A stretch of DNA of 8,060 nucleotides from Bacteroidales bacterium (GTDB taxonomy: Bacteria > Bacteroidota > Bacteroidia > Bacteroidales > WCHB1-69). The position numbers and the translations under genes are program-made. This document shows, in pieces, positions 1-7,182 of the stretch (position 1 is the first letter of the stretch; every line of letters begins with the position of its first letter). Below the pieces are notes generated by a model, which was not told the DNA's origin, searched no databases, and saw only the letters and a list, made by a program, of their open reading frames with translations. The stretch lies in contig JAFZUH010000035.1 in the NCBI GenBank assembly GCA_017618435.1, positions 1 through 8,060 on the forward strand, in the 5' to 3' direction.

Positions 1-516
1 ATTCCGATTCTGAAAGCATCAACCGGTAAATGGAGCAAATGCATTTATCCATACGACACACTCGGCAAGCCATTAATAGAATGCGAATTACAAAAACAGA
101 AAGATGCATACGGATATTTATTTTCTCATAGAAATGAACTTGCGAAAAGCAGTGATGTTGCGGATGATAGGTATTGGTATTTGTTCGGTCGCACGCAAGC
201 GTTGAAAGATGTGTCGAAAACAAAATACGCTGTCAATACAATCATTAAAGACATTCAAAGTATCAAGCTGGAAATTGTTCCTCAAGGATGTGGCATTTAC
301 AGCGGTCTTTATATTCTCACAGAAATTGAATTTGAAACAATTACGCGACTAATTTATTCAGAGGATTTTATTGAATATATAAAACTTCTGAAAAACTATA
401 AAAGCGGAGGTTATTACACCTTTGCTTCAAAAGACTTGGAACAATATTTGAATTATAAACTTACAGAAAAATATGGACAATCAAGAATTTCTGACGGTAG
501 TGGGGAACTCTTTTAA
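1..516 (+). CDS. Type II N6-adenine DNA methyltransferase, C-terminal part (5' end outside window)
   Basis: This is the last 171 residues of a DNA methyltransferase open at the left edge. The frame is open from base 1 to the TAA at 514-516, so the protein starts upstream. The visible part matches my knowledge of the C-terminal, target-recognition half of Eco57I-like or beta-class N6-adenine methyltransferases. It has a Tyr-Pro-Tyr-type strand with GKPLIECEL (residues 16-30), then a Trp-Tyr-Leu-Phe-Gly-Arg-Thr-Gln block (59-66) equivalent to the common W-x-x-FGRSQ motif. Near the end lies a KSGGYYTF segment (134-141) followed by a KDLEQYLNYKL helix. The catalytic NPPY/DPPY motif and the AdoMet-binding motif would lie upstream and cannot be checked, so activity is unverified. 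It probably methylates adenine in the site cut by the downstream endonuclease, whose start codon lies inside this gene. Base composition is AT-rich compared with the - strand genes. The class is fairly sure; the specificity is unknown. Confidence 0.8.
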   Translation: MPILKASTGKWSKCIYPYDTLGKPLIECELQKQKDAYGYLFSHRNELAKSSDVADDRYWYLFGRTQALKDVSKTKYAVNTIIKDIQSIKLEIVPQGCGIYSGLYILTEIEFETITRLIYSEDFIEYIKLLKNYKSGGYYTFASKDLEQYLNYKLTEKYGQSRISDGSGELF

Positions 517-1180
517 GAAGTTCCTTGAAACAGGTTCTCGCAGTAATGAAAAACTGAAAATTTTACATGGTGCAATTGCTAATGATTTGCAAAATCGACT
601 GGGGAAAGGTTATTCAATACAATCGCTTGGCATTGGGAATGGCAAGGAAATGAAAATTGATGGGCGTTACATAGATAAAGCCGTTGACATCACTATTTTG
701 AAAAATGCAATACCGATAGCCGGGATTGGTGTAAAATTCGTAATGCAAAACTATTCTCAGAACTCAAACAACTATTTTGAAAATATGCTTGGCGAAACGG
801 CAAATATTCGTTGTGCAAACATTCCTTATTTTCAGATATTTATCACTCCTGATAAATTACCGTATTATAGAAGCGATGGCACGTTTCAGAAATGGGAAGA
901 GTTTACGACTCATAATTCAGAAAAATATCTGACATTATCAAAAGATGATATTCAAACGTCAATTCATACGCCCACAAAAACACTTCTTTTTGTTATTCGT
1001 CTTCCTGATATTGAACGAAATATTTCCGACAAAGACGATTACATTAACTATTATGAACATTGCAATAATTTTAGGGTTTGCAAATCACCTATCCAATACG
1101 GCACTTTTTCCTCTGCCGTCGTCCACAACGATTACGAGGATTTTGCAGAGAAATTGGTGCATTATATGCAATTTCTGTAG
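473..1180 (+). CDS. Probable type II restriction endonuclease, partner of the upstream methyltransferase
   Basis: This is a complete 235-residue soluble protein with no signal peptide or membrane segment. I read it as the restriction endonuclease of the module because it directly follows and overlaps the methyltransferase gene by 44 nt, and because its fold pattern suggests a PD-(D/E)xK nuclease. A strand containing VDITIL (Asp72) is followed by a turn and a second strand, AGIGVKFV, with Lys88. In the usual D...(D/E)xK signature the acidic residue would sit at position 86, which here is Gly. Glu103 or Glu108 in the following FENMLGETANIR helix could replace it; this is inference. The segment VMQNYSQNSNNYFENMLGETANIR (90-113) looks like a conserved block. 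The ATG at 473 is the first start after the in-frame TGA at 449-451, and no strong Shine-Dalgarno sequence precedes it, which fits Bacteroidota and translational coupling. No controller gene is visible. The family and cut site are not identified. Confidence 0.7.
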   Translation: MDNQEFLTVVGNSFKKFLETGSRSNEKLKILHGAIANDLQNRLGKGYSIQSLGIGNGKEMKIDGRYIDKAVDITILKNAIPIAGIGVKFVMQNYSQNSNNYFENMLGETANIRCANIPYFQIFITPDKLPYYRSDGTFQKWEEFTTHNSEKYLTLSKDDIQTSIHTPTKTLLFVIRLPDIERNISDKDDYINYYEHCNNFRVCKSPIQYGTFSSAVVHNDYEDFAEKLVHYMQFL

Positions 1181-1191
1181 AAACGTACCAT

Positions 1192-1208
1192 TTGTAGCAT
1201 CTCTACAA
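1192..1208. repeat. Short perfect inverted repeat just after the endonuclease gene
   Basis: TTGTAG at 1192-1197 and CTACAA at 1203-1208 are exact reverse complements around a 5-nt loop, starting 12 nt after the endonuclease stop codon. A transcript from the + strand could form a small hairpin there. It is followed by an A-rich, not T-rich, stretch on the + strand, so it is not a standard intrinsic terminator. It may be chance. Confidence 0.3.
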
Positions 1209-1253
1209 TAAAAAGTTGCGATAAAATACAGCCGAGAATACAATAGTTTTTTG

Positions 1254-1280
1254 ATGTATGTCGTAACAAATGACCTACAT
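1254..1280. terminator. Imperfect hairpin in the convergent gap, possible weak terminator
   Basis: ATGTATGTC (1254-1262) and GACCTACAT (1272-1280) form a 9-bp stem with one mismatch around a 9-nt loop. It lies midway between two converging genes, where a terminator for either strand is expected. The flanking tails are poor: GAGTTGTTGTG follows on the + strand, and CAAAAAACT follows on the - strand. The role is therefore inferred from position and symmetry only. The rest of the 153-bp gap holds nothing else I can support. Confidence 0.25.
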
Positions 1281-1333
1281 GAGTTGTTGTGATATATAGA
1301 ATAAAAGACAGTATTATAACGGAATAGTGAAAT

Positions 1334-4300
1334 TTAGAATGGGTATCCTATACCGAAATTAATACGGAGAGCATCGAGAACAGAGGGGATATTGACATAG
1401 GTGTGGATGGGTCGCGTGGTATCTATTTTGCCTTCCTTGTTATAACGGAAGGTTTGATACGGTGCATGTATGCCTACACCGAGATCTAGGCGAACAACAA
1501 GACCGTCAATGTCTAATCGTAGTCCTACACCTGTACCGAGTGCTATTTGACGCAAAAATTCAGGGTTCTTAAAGAGTCCGTCATACAGATTGCTTGGAAT
1601 ATCCAAACGCGTAAGATAATCTTCGTATCCTGCCGCTTTGAACAAGTCAACGGCATTATACCAGTTCCATACATTACCGGCATCAACAAAAGTTGCTCCG
1701 TAGAGTTTCCAAACGATAGGGAACCTGAATTCGATGTTCGCTTCAAATTTAATATCTCCAGCGTGAAAGAAGTTTTGGTTATATTTAGCCGAATAGAAAT
1801 TACCCGGACCATAGGCATAAGGTGCAGAGGCACGTAGACTATTGGGTCCACCTGCGTAGAAAGCCTCAGAGAGAGGTGCAAACATCGAATTTCCTATCGG
1901 TATATTCGCCCCTGCAAAAAGCCGTGTAGCAATGCACATACGATCGGTGATATTGAATTGATTCCGCAATTCTGCAGTTAATTTGACGAACTGGTTGAAA
2001 GTGACTGCCCCAAGCGGTTTGTTTGTTTGGTCCCATTTGTATCCAAAAGCACAATAGAGGGCATTGGTAAGGTTGCCCGATTCTTTAACTCCGAGTTCGA
2101 ACATGGTATTGATTGCACGCTTTGAACGATAGTCGTTGTAGGTAAAGGTATAGCCCATTGATGGTACCAACTCGTCACCTGCAATAACCTTGATCAGTTG
2201 CGGGTATTCGGCGGCTTTGTCAAGCAAATCATCTGTTCCTGCTTTCATTTTCACAATAGAAAGAGAGAACGGAGTGAAGGCATGTGTAATATATTGCGAG
2301 GAACGAATAAAATAGGTAAACGATCCTGATAGTTTGTGTACTCCGTAGCCACCGGCAATATTCTCATACTGGTAGCCTAATAGGTAACGGGTATCGCCAT
2401 CGGGTTTATTATTTCCTACCCAATGCAGATAAGGGAAGACTAAAGAAGCACTGACTCCTAATTTGTAAGTGTCGGTTTTCTTGGGGTCGCCCGGATGTCG
2501 GTTGCGTAGAGCCCAATAGTAAGCACCATTACCCTTGACGGTGAAAATCTCATTATTGCCGAGTAAATTCTTTATTGATGATTTGAGGGTCAGGTCAGGA
2601 CCTATACTATTATTTGACCGATAGGCTACTCCTGCATCTGCTGTAAGGCTATATGTGCGGGTAATGCTATTTGTACGGAAAAAGGCTTGCTTATGCCATT
2701 CTTTCTTTGCTTGTACGGCAATGCCAGATTTCTTGAGTTCGCCTTCCAAAATATTATTGTAGTCGCGTTGCGAGAAGAGTCGCAGTAGAATATCCCCATC
2801 TTTAGTCAGTTTATAATCCGCTGTAATATTGGATAACAGCCCATTGGTTTTATTCACTTCAGGATTATCCGAGATGGTTGAACCTATGGTTATGTTCAAT
2901 TTGTCGCGTAGAAACGACTTGCTGATAGCGATGTTCATATCATTGGTCTTCCCAGCCGTATGGGTGTTTTGTCCGCTACCGATGTCCACCTCCATGAATT
3001 TGCCTATTTTGGAGTTCGCCATAGCAGCGTTGATACGGCTGTTGATGATTGATGATAGGGCATATCCATCTCGCTGTGCCGCTACATTACTTTCGCCCAT
3101 ATACAATCCAGTTGCCAGTAGCGTAGCCGCCAGCCCTTCGCGAGTGTTTTCATCTATGGAGGTCAATTCATTGGTAATAGTTTCATCGTAGGGTGCTTCT
3201 AAAAAGAAATTTATGGTTTGTAACCCTATCGAGTCAAGTTCACCGTTCACTCGTACTCCAGTCGTAAAATCTACACGGCGGGTATCTTCACCACTAGACT
3301 CCACATCTGCTTTAACCGTTTGCGAGGCAGACACATTGATCAATGTCCGGCCTATTGGACCTTGGAAAATGATATGACTTCCCGAATCAACATGAAACGG
3401 CATAACAGGATACATTTTTGGTGAATAACGAATTATACCATCATCTATGTTTATCTGTCCACCTAAATTGAGTATGCCATCAGTCGTGGCATACTGTACT
3501 TTGACTATACCCTGCGGGTTTACCTGTGCTATATTGCGTTTATCAATAGGGTAAGTAATATCGGTAGTAGGCAAAACCGTTACATCCACATCGGCGATAA
3601 TACTATCCAGCGGACCGGAAACTTGACCGCTGATGTCGGTAAACAATTTGCCATAGACGGGTATGGGACCATCTTTTTCCAATTTGGTGGGTATAAAATT
3701 ATCCGCTGTCAAAGAGACATCTACCATCATATTATTCATATCCAAACCACCGTTGAGAGCAATATAGGTGCTATCTACACCATATATTTTCAATCCGTTT
3801 AATCCTACATGATTATGTTTCATAACAATAGGTGTCTCACCCAGACTGATACCTATTCCATAGGGTTTGTACTCGGCACTCACGCCTAAGGGGTATAATT
3901 CGGCAGATATATCCGTTTTGTGAGGCAATCCGTCCACCAATGCGTTTGCTTTTACTACTCCGTGGAGGGCTATATCCGGCAGATGAAAGATACCGTCCAC
4001 AATGTCAATGGGTATATCTTCTGTTTGTACATCTACACATACAGCGTGTTCGTATGTCCGAGAGGGTGAGATATGAATATCTATGCTTCGGTTACCTATG
4101 TTCATTTCATTGTACGAAAGGTTATCCATCGTCAGTTTTCCATAGCCGTGTAATGTGTTTTCCTCCCGTGTCAAATCCAACAGGAGCCTAGCATCTGTAC
4201 AAATATCATAGATATTCATCACTCCATTGGTGAGTTGCATATCAGTGTTGAGTGAAGCGGTTGTATGACCTTCTGTCATTCCTATCCGCATAGTAGTCCG

Positions 4301-6133
4301 TAGAGCGGGCAAATGCAAGGCTGTACTATCTTCGGGATGATATATTTCAGGCAGTGATACATCTATTGCCATATCTGTTCGGAGTGAATCAGATGAGAGC
4401 ATAAGTGTTACCTTGTCTATATCTAAACCGATGTTTTCTATAATGGGCTGTATTAAACTACCCTTGTTTACCTCTATATCTGCCTGTATAGCAGGTATCA
4501 GTTGGCGAATGGTGTCCAACATAGTAATATTCTGTAGTGATGTGATAGAATTCACTATAGCGGAGTTGCTCACAACATGGATAAGCGGCTGTAGCCGGTC
4601 TACCAAGTCGAGTATATGTGTTGGTGATTTAAAGGTAGCCTCAAGCCCCTTTGTATGTAGAATAAATGAGGTAGTGGTGTCTGTCGCAAAATCTACCGTC
4701 AGATGGTCTGTATCAAACGGCAAGTCGCCTATACGAGTACGGACGGTTTGCATTTGCGAGTGATAATTCACACTCATTTGTTCAGGCCTTAAAAAATCCG
4801 ACACTCGAAATTGATGTTCTGTTTGTGCCGTGAGTTTCAATGTGTTATCCTGTATTGTAATGGGTAACTGCAAAGTTCCCTCCACCGATTGATTTGCCAA
4901 ACGGGCGTTTAGACAGAGTCCCGAAGCATCTATAGACCCATAGACTGCATCTTTCAGGCGAATATCCACCCGACTTTGCATCGCACGGGAATGTAGGTCT
5001 ATACCTTGACCAACGGCATCAATCTCGCCTGCTAAAATAATAGGTGTGCTGTCGTGGAGAAAGGGAGCCAAGTTAACTTTTTCTACATCCACATGCATGT
5101 TGTATGCCTCTGAATCTATGTTGTATGATGCGTATAGGTGGGCTTTGCTGCCCTGATATACCGCATTGCCTGTCACATTTACGCTCATGGTTTCCATGTC
5201 AAATTCCGTAGTATAGAGGTCGGCTATGGCACCTATATCGTCTGAACGAACATGTAACCCACGACTAGTAATGTAATTGTTTTCCAAATCAATGAAAGCA
5301 TTACCATAAATAGTATCCGCAGGTAGATGAAAACTACCGAGAGAGAAAGATAAACCACCTACGTCTATTTGTCGTACGTCATATTTGCTGGCTCCAACAT
5401 CCGCTATAGTATTTGTTGATAAATAATTAACAAACACATCCATATCCAAAGGGGTGAGTCTGAACCGCACGTTGCGTAACTCTCCATTTGGAACATCAAA
5501 TACCATCAATAGGGGCATGGTGTCCTGCAAAATGCTATCTGATGAACTCTCACGCAGGTCAATGGCAATAGACGCATCTCGCATCTTTAGTCCATGTAGC
5601 GGATATTTACCTTCGGCAATCAATATATTGGGACTTGATAGTTCCATATTATTCACCACAGCATCAATGCCTACAGCTTCTATCAGGCTATCGGAATGAA
5701 TGGTTGTCTGGTTTAGTAGCAGTTGCTCCACAACAATGGGCAATGTGCTTATATTGCTCAATGGCGATGGCCGGTTAGCGGTTAGTAGTGTAGTATGTAG
5801 CCGCAGTTTATGCGTGTAGATAAGAGTGTCTACTCCACGATGACCGATAAAGAGGTTGTCTATCTCTATCTGTATAGGTAAATCCGCTTTGCCTTTGTAG
5901 GCAAGGTAAAGAACTTTCGGTGAATGATGGAAAGGAGAAAGGTATATGTTACCTAGGTCAATGTCCATATCGGTACGTTCGTTGACGATAGCGATACTTT
6001 TATATAGTACTGCATGACGTACGGAAGGTACATATAGCACAATCGTAACTGCACTTAATAGCAGCAATACGATTCCTATCACCACGCCCGTTATTGCGAG
6101 CGGAACTTTCCACAATAGTTTCCGATATTTCAT
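1334..6133 (-). CDS. tamB: TamB fused to a TamA/TamL-type Omp85 outer-membrane barrel
   Basis: This is a complete 1599-residue protein of the translocation and assembly module, which helps insert outer-membrane proteins or move lipids across the periplasm. Residues 10-35 form one hydrophobic inner-membrane anchor after a basic MKYRK start. Residues 36 to about 780 are a beta-rich fibre typical of TamB/AsmA-like proteins. Residues about 780-1148 match the C-terminal TamB domain (DUF490): LNLGGQINIDDGIIRYSP near 887, FQGPIGRTLINVSAS at 923-937, and a closing ILEGELKKSGIAVQ. Separate Bacteroidota TamB proteins normally end about there. This chain instead continues for about 450 residues as a TamL-type barrel: LLGNNEIFTVKGNGAYYW (1190-1207), AGGPNSLRA (1427-1435; Arg1434 is the loop-6 Arg), GDIKFEANIEFRFPI (1459-1473), FVDAGNVW (1482-1489), and a terminal GIGYPF. 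No POTRA domain, stop or frameshift separates the parts. The ATG at 6133 abuts the upstream stop codon (TAAATG), with AAAGAG 8 nt before it. It is co-transcribed with the upstream outer-membrane gene. Domain calls are firm; the single-chain bridge is inference. Confidence 0.88.
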   Translation of the reverse strand: MKYRKLLWKVPLAITGVVIGIVLLLLSAVTIVLYVPSVRHAVLYKSIAIVNERTDMDIDLGNIYLSPFHHSPKVLYLAYKGKADLPIQIEIDNLFIGHRGVDTLIYTHKLRLHTTLLTANRPSPLSNISTLPIVVEQLLLNQTTIHSDSLIEAVGIDAVVNNMELSSPNILIAEGKYPLHGLKMRDASIAIDLRESSSDSILQDTMPLLMVFDVPNGELRNVRFRLTPLDMDVFVNYLSTNTIADVGASKYDVRQIDVGGLSFSLGSFHLPADTIYGNAFIDLENNYITSRGLHVRSDDIGAIADLYTTEFDMETMSVNVTGNAVYQGSKAHLYASYNIDSEAYNMHVDVEKVNLAPFLHDSTPIILAGEIDAVGQGIDLHSRAMQSRVDIRLKDAVYGSIDASGLCLNARLANQSVEGTLQLPITIQDNTLKLTAQTEHQFRVSDFLRPEQMSVNYHSQMQTVRTRIGDLPFDTDHLTVDFATDTTTSFILHTKGLEATFKSPTHILDLVDRLQPLIHVVSNSAIVNSITSLQNITMLDTIRQLIPAIQADIEVNKGSLIQPIIENIGLDIDKVTLMLSSDSLRTDMAIDVSLPEIYHPEDSTALHLPALRTTMRIGMTEGHTTASLNTDMQLTNGVMNIYDICTDARLLLDLTREENTLHGYGKLTMDNLSYNEMNIGNRSIDIHISPSRTYEHAVCVDVQTEDIPIDIVDGIFHLPDIALHGVVKANALVDGLPHKTDISAELYPLGVSAEYKPYGIGISLGETPIVMKHNHVGLNGLKIYGVDSTYIALNGGLDMNNMMVDVSLTADNFIPTKLEKDGPIPVYGKLFTDISGQVSGPLDSIIADVDVTVLPTTDITYPIDKRNIAQVNPQGIVKVQYATTDGILNLGGQINIDDGIIRYSPKMYPVMPFHVDSGSHIIFQGPIGRTLINVSASQTVKADVESSGEDTRRVDFTTGVRVNGELDSIGLQTINFFLEAPYDETITNELTSIDENTREGLAATLLATGLYMGESNVAAQRDGYALSSIINSRINAAMANSKIGKFMEVDIGSGQNTHTAGKTNDMNIAISKSFLRDKLNITIGSTISDNPEVNKTNGLLSNITADYKLTKDGDILLRLFSQRDYNNILEGELKKSGIAVQAKKEWHKQAFFRTNSITRTYSLTADAGVAYRSNNSIGPDLTLKSSIKNLLGNNEIFTVKGNGAYYWALRNRHPGDPKKTDTYKLGVSASLVFPYLHWVGNNKPDGDTRYLLGYQYENIAGGYGVHKLSGSFTYFIRSSQYITHAFTPFSLSIVKMKAGTDDLLDKAAEYPQLIKVIAGDELVPSMGYTFTYNDYRSKRAINTMFELGVKESGNLTNALYCAFGYKWDQTNKPLGAVTFNQFVKLTAELRNQFNITDRMCIATRLFAGANIPIGNSMFAPLSEAFYAGGPNSLRASAPYAYGPGNFYSAKYNQNFFHAGDIKFEANIEFRFPIVWKLYGATFVDAGNVWNWYNAVDLFKAAGYEDYLTRLDIPSNLYDGLFKNPEFLRQIALGTGVGLRLDIDGLVVRLDLGVGIHAPYQTFRYNKEGKIDTTRPIHTYVNIPSVLDALRINFGIGYPF

Positions 6134-6988
6134 TTAAAAACTCTTTTGAATACCAAATTTCAAACCATATAAACCGGGAGTAAATTGGTTCGCAATTAGG
6201 TTGCGTAACTTGCCCGAAAAAAGTATCATGTCGTTGGTGTACTCTCGATAAGAGCCATGTTCTGCATTCGAATAACAATAGGTAGTACCACTATAGCCGA
6301 GACTGAGGATTGAGAAGAACATCTGGAAGGTACTTTTGCGATTGAATTGATAGGTGATAACCGGCGATAATTGTATACCATAAGTAATGCTATGACGCAG
6401 TCCGTCATAGTCAGTACCTGCCGCATTACCATTGGTTACATAAGGAAATTCCATACCCGTGTACAGGTGTAATTCCAACCAGATGCACACTTTACCATTA
6501 AAGAGGGTCTTCATGCGGTAACGCACATAAGGTGCCACTTCCCATGAACCCTGTTGAATACGCAAATCTGTCGTGTACACAGTATCGAGAACAGCGATAG
6601 AGTACTTGGTGTAATTATGCTGATAATTACCTCCGAACCGAAGCCCTATATGAATGCGGTCAGTCAGTCGCCAGCCTATCTCGGGAGTCAAGGATATGGA
6701 ACATCCATTCTCTTTGCGATTAGAACGCGAGTCGTTGTGGTAATAAATGTCGAAATTGTAACCGTAATAAAGTTTCTGTTTCCAGATTGGGATATTGGTG
6801 GACGATGTGGAAACAATGACACTATCTTGAGTATCATTTTTTATCTTGTCTTTGCCGTCTATCGCTGAAGTAGAAGATATATTATCAATAATATGATTAA
6901 TAATATTATCATTTTTAATCATCTCGTGAGATTGACTCATTGCCTCTATTGCAATTATACTCAGTAATAATGTTAATATTTTCTTCAT
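6134..6988 (-). CDS. Outer-membrane beta-barrel protein with signal peptide, coupled to tamB
   Basis: This is a complete 284-residue protein of unknown specific function. A signal peptide is clear: MKK, then the hydrophobic LTLLLSIIAIEA, with likely cleavage after EAMSQ near residue 19. There is no Cys at the cleavage site, so it is not a lipoprotein. Residues 20 to about 66 are polar and rich in Asn, Asp, Ser and Ile, a probable disordered linker. From about 72 to the end, alternating amphipathic strands are visible (KLYYGYNFDIYYH, SISLTPEIGWRL, RIHIGLRFGGNY, WEVAPYVRYRM, VCIWLELHLYTG, YGIQLSPVITYQF). The protein ends in GLYGLKFGIQKSF, with the terminal aromatic residue typical of outer-membrane barrels. 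Size and strand spacing suggest a small barrel of roughly 8-10 strands. It is the first gene of the operon, about 30 nt after a promoter box, and its TAA touches the ATG of the TamB fusion, so translation is probably coupled. It may be a partner or a client of that protein; this is inference from position. Confidence 0.75.
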   Translation of the reverse strand: MKKILTLLLSIIAIEAMSQSHEMIKNDNIINHIIDNISSTSAIDGKDKIKNDTQDSVIVSTSSTNIPIWKQKLYYGYNFDIYYHNDSRSNRKENGCSISLTPEIGWRLTDRIHIGLRFGGNYQHNYTKYSIAVLDTVYTTDLRIQQGSWEVAPYVRYRMKTLFNGKVCIWLELHLYTGMEFPYVTNGNAAGTDYDGLRHSITYGIQLSPVITYQFNRKSTFQMFFSILSLGYSGTTYCYSNAEHGSYREYTNDMILFSGKLRNLIANQFTPGLYGLKFGIQKSF

Positions 6989-7017
6989 TATCTATGTGTT
7001 TGTATATCGTATTGCTT

Positions 7018-7025
7018 CAAATATA
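7018..7025 (-). promoter_or_regulatory. Bacteroidota -7 promoter box for the outer-membrane/tamB operon
   Basis: Read on the - strand this is TATATTTG, an exact match to the Bacteroidota sigma-ABfr -7 consensus TAnnTTTG. It ends 29 nt before the ATG at 6988, giving a predicted leader of roughly 20-25 nt. A clear TTTG -33 element is not present at the expected distance, so the promoter is supported by one half-site and position only. Confidence 0.5.
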
Positions 7026-7182
7026 GTGAAAGTCATTCTTGTTTGGAGAGAATAGCCTTATTCGTTATACTTGTGTTTCCATGGCAATTTTTTAGCAACT
7101 TCAAATTTATCTTCTATATTAAGAACACAACTAAAAACTATTAATGTTATGATTTTAGGGCTTTTTCAATTTAAAGTGTCTT

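Noticed and set aside
945..1211. 88-residue open frame overlapping the endonuclease in another frame
   Set aside because: It shares most of its length with the 235-residue endonuclease, which has the better protein features and position. It has no recognisable content.
1181..1333. CRISPR, tRNA or attachment site in the convergent gap
   Set aside because: There are no repeated units, no cloverleaf-like arms and no direct repeat matching another part of the window.
2600..2760. Two separate genes (tamB and tamL) joined by a sequencing error
   Set aside because: The frame runs from TamB into the barrel without a stop, and the linker reads as sensible protein. No Met occurs near the junction and the TamL POTRA region is absent. 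A single-base error could not delete that region, though a misassembly cannot be fully excluded.
2829..3191. 120-residue open frame on the + strand inside the TamB fusion, with hydrophobic stretches
   Set aside because: It is antisense to the conserved TamB C-terminal domain. The hydrophobicity comes from the complement of beta-strand codons, and no start signal or domain supports it.
7081..7182. Possible terminator after trxB in the 194-bp gap
   Set aside because: I found only short AT-rich symmetries such as AACATTAATAGTT and no GC stem followed by a T-run on the - strand.
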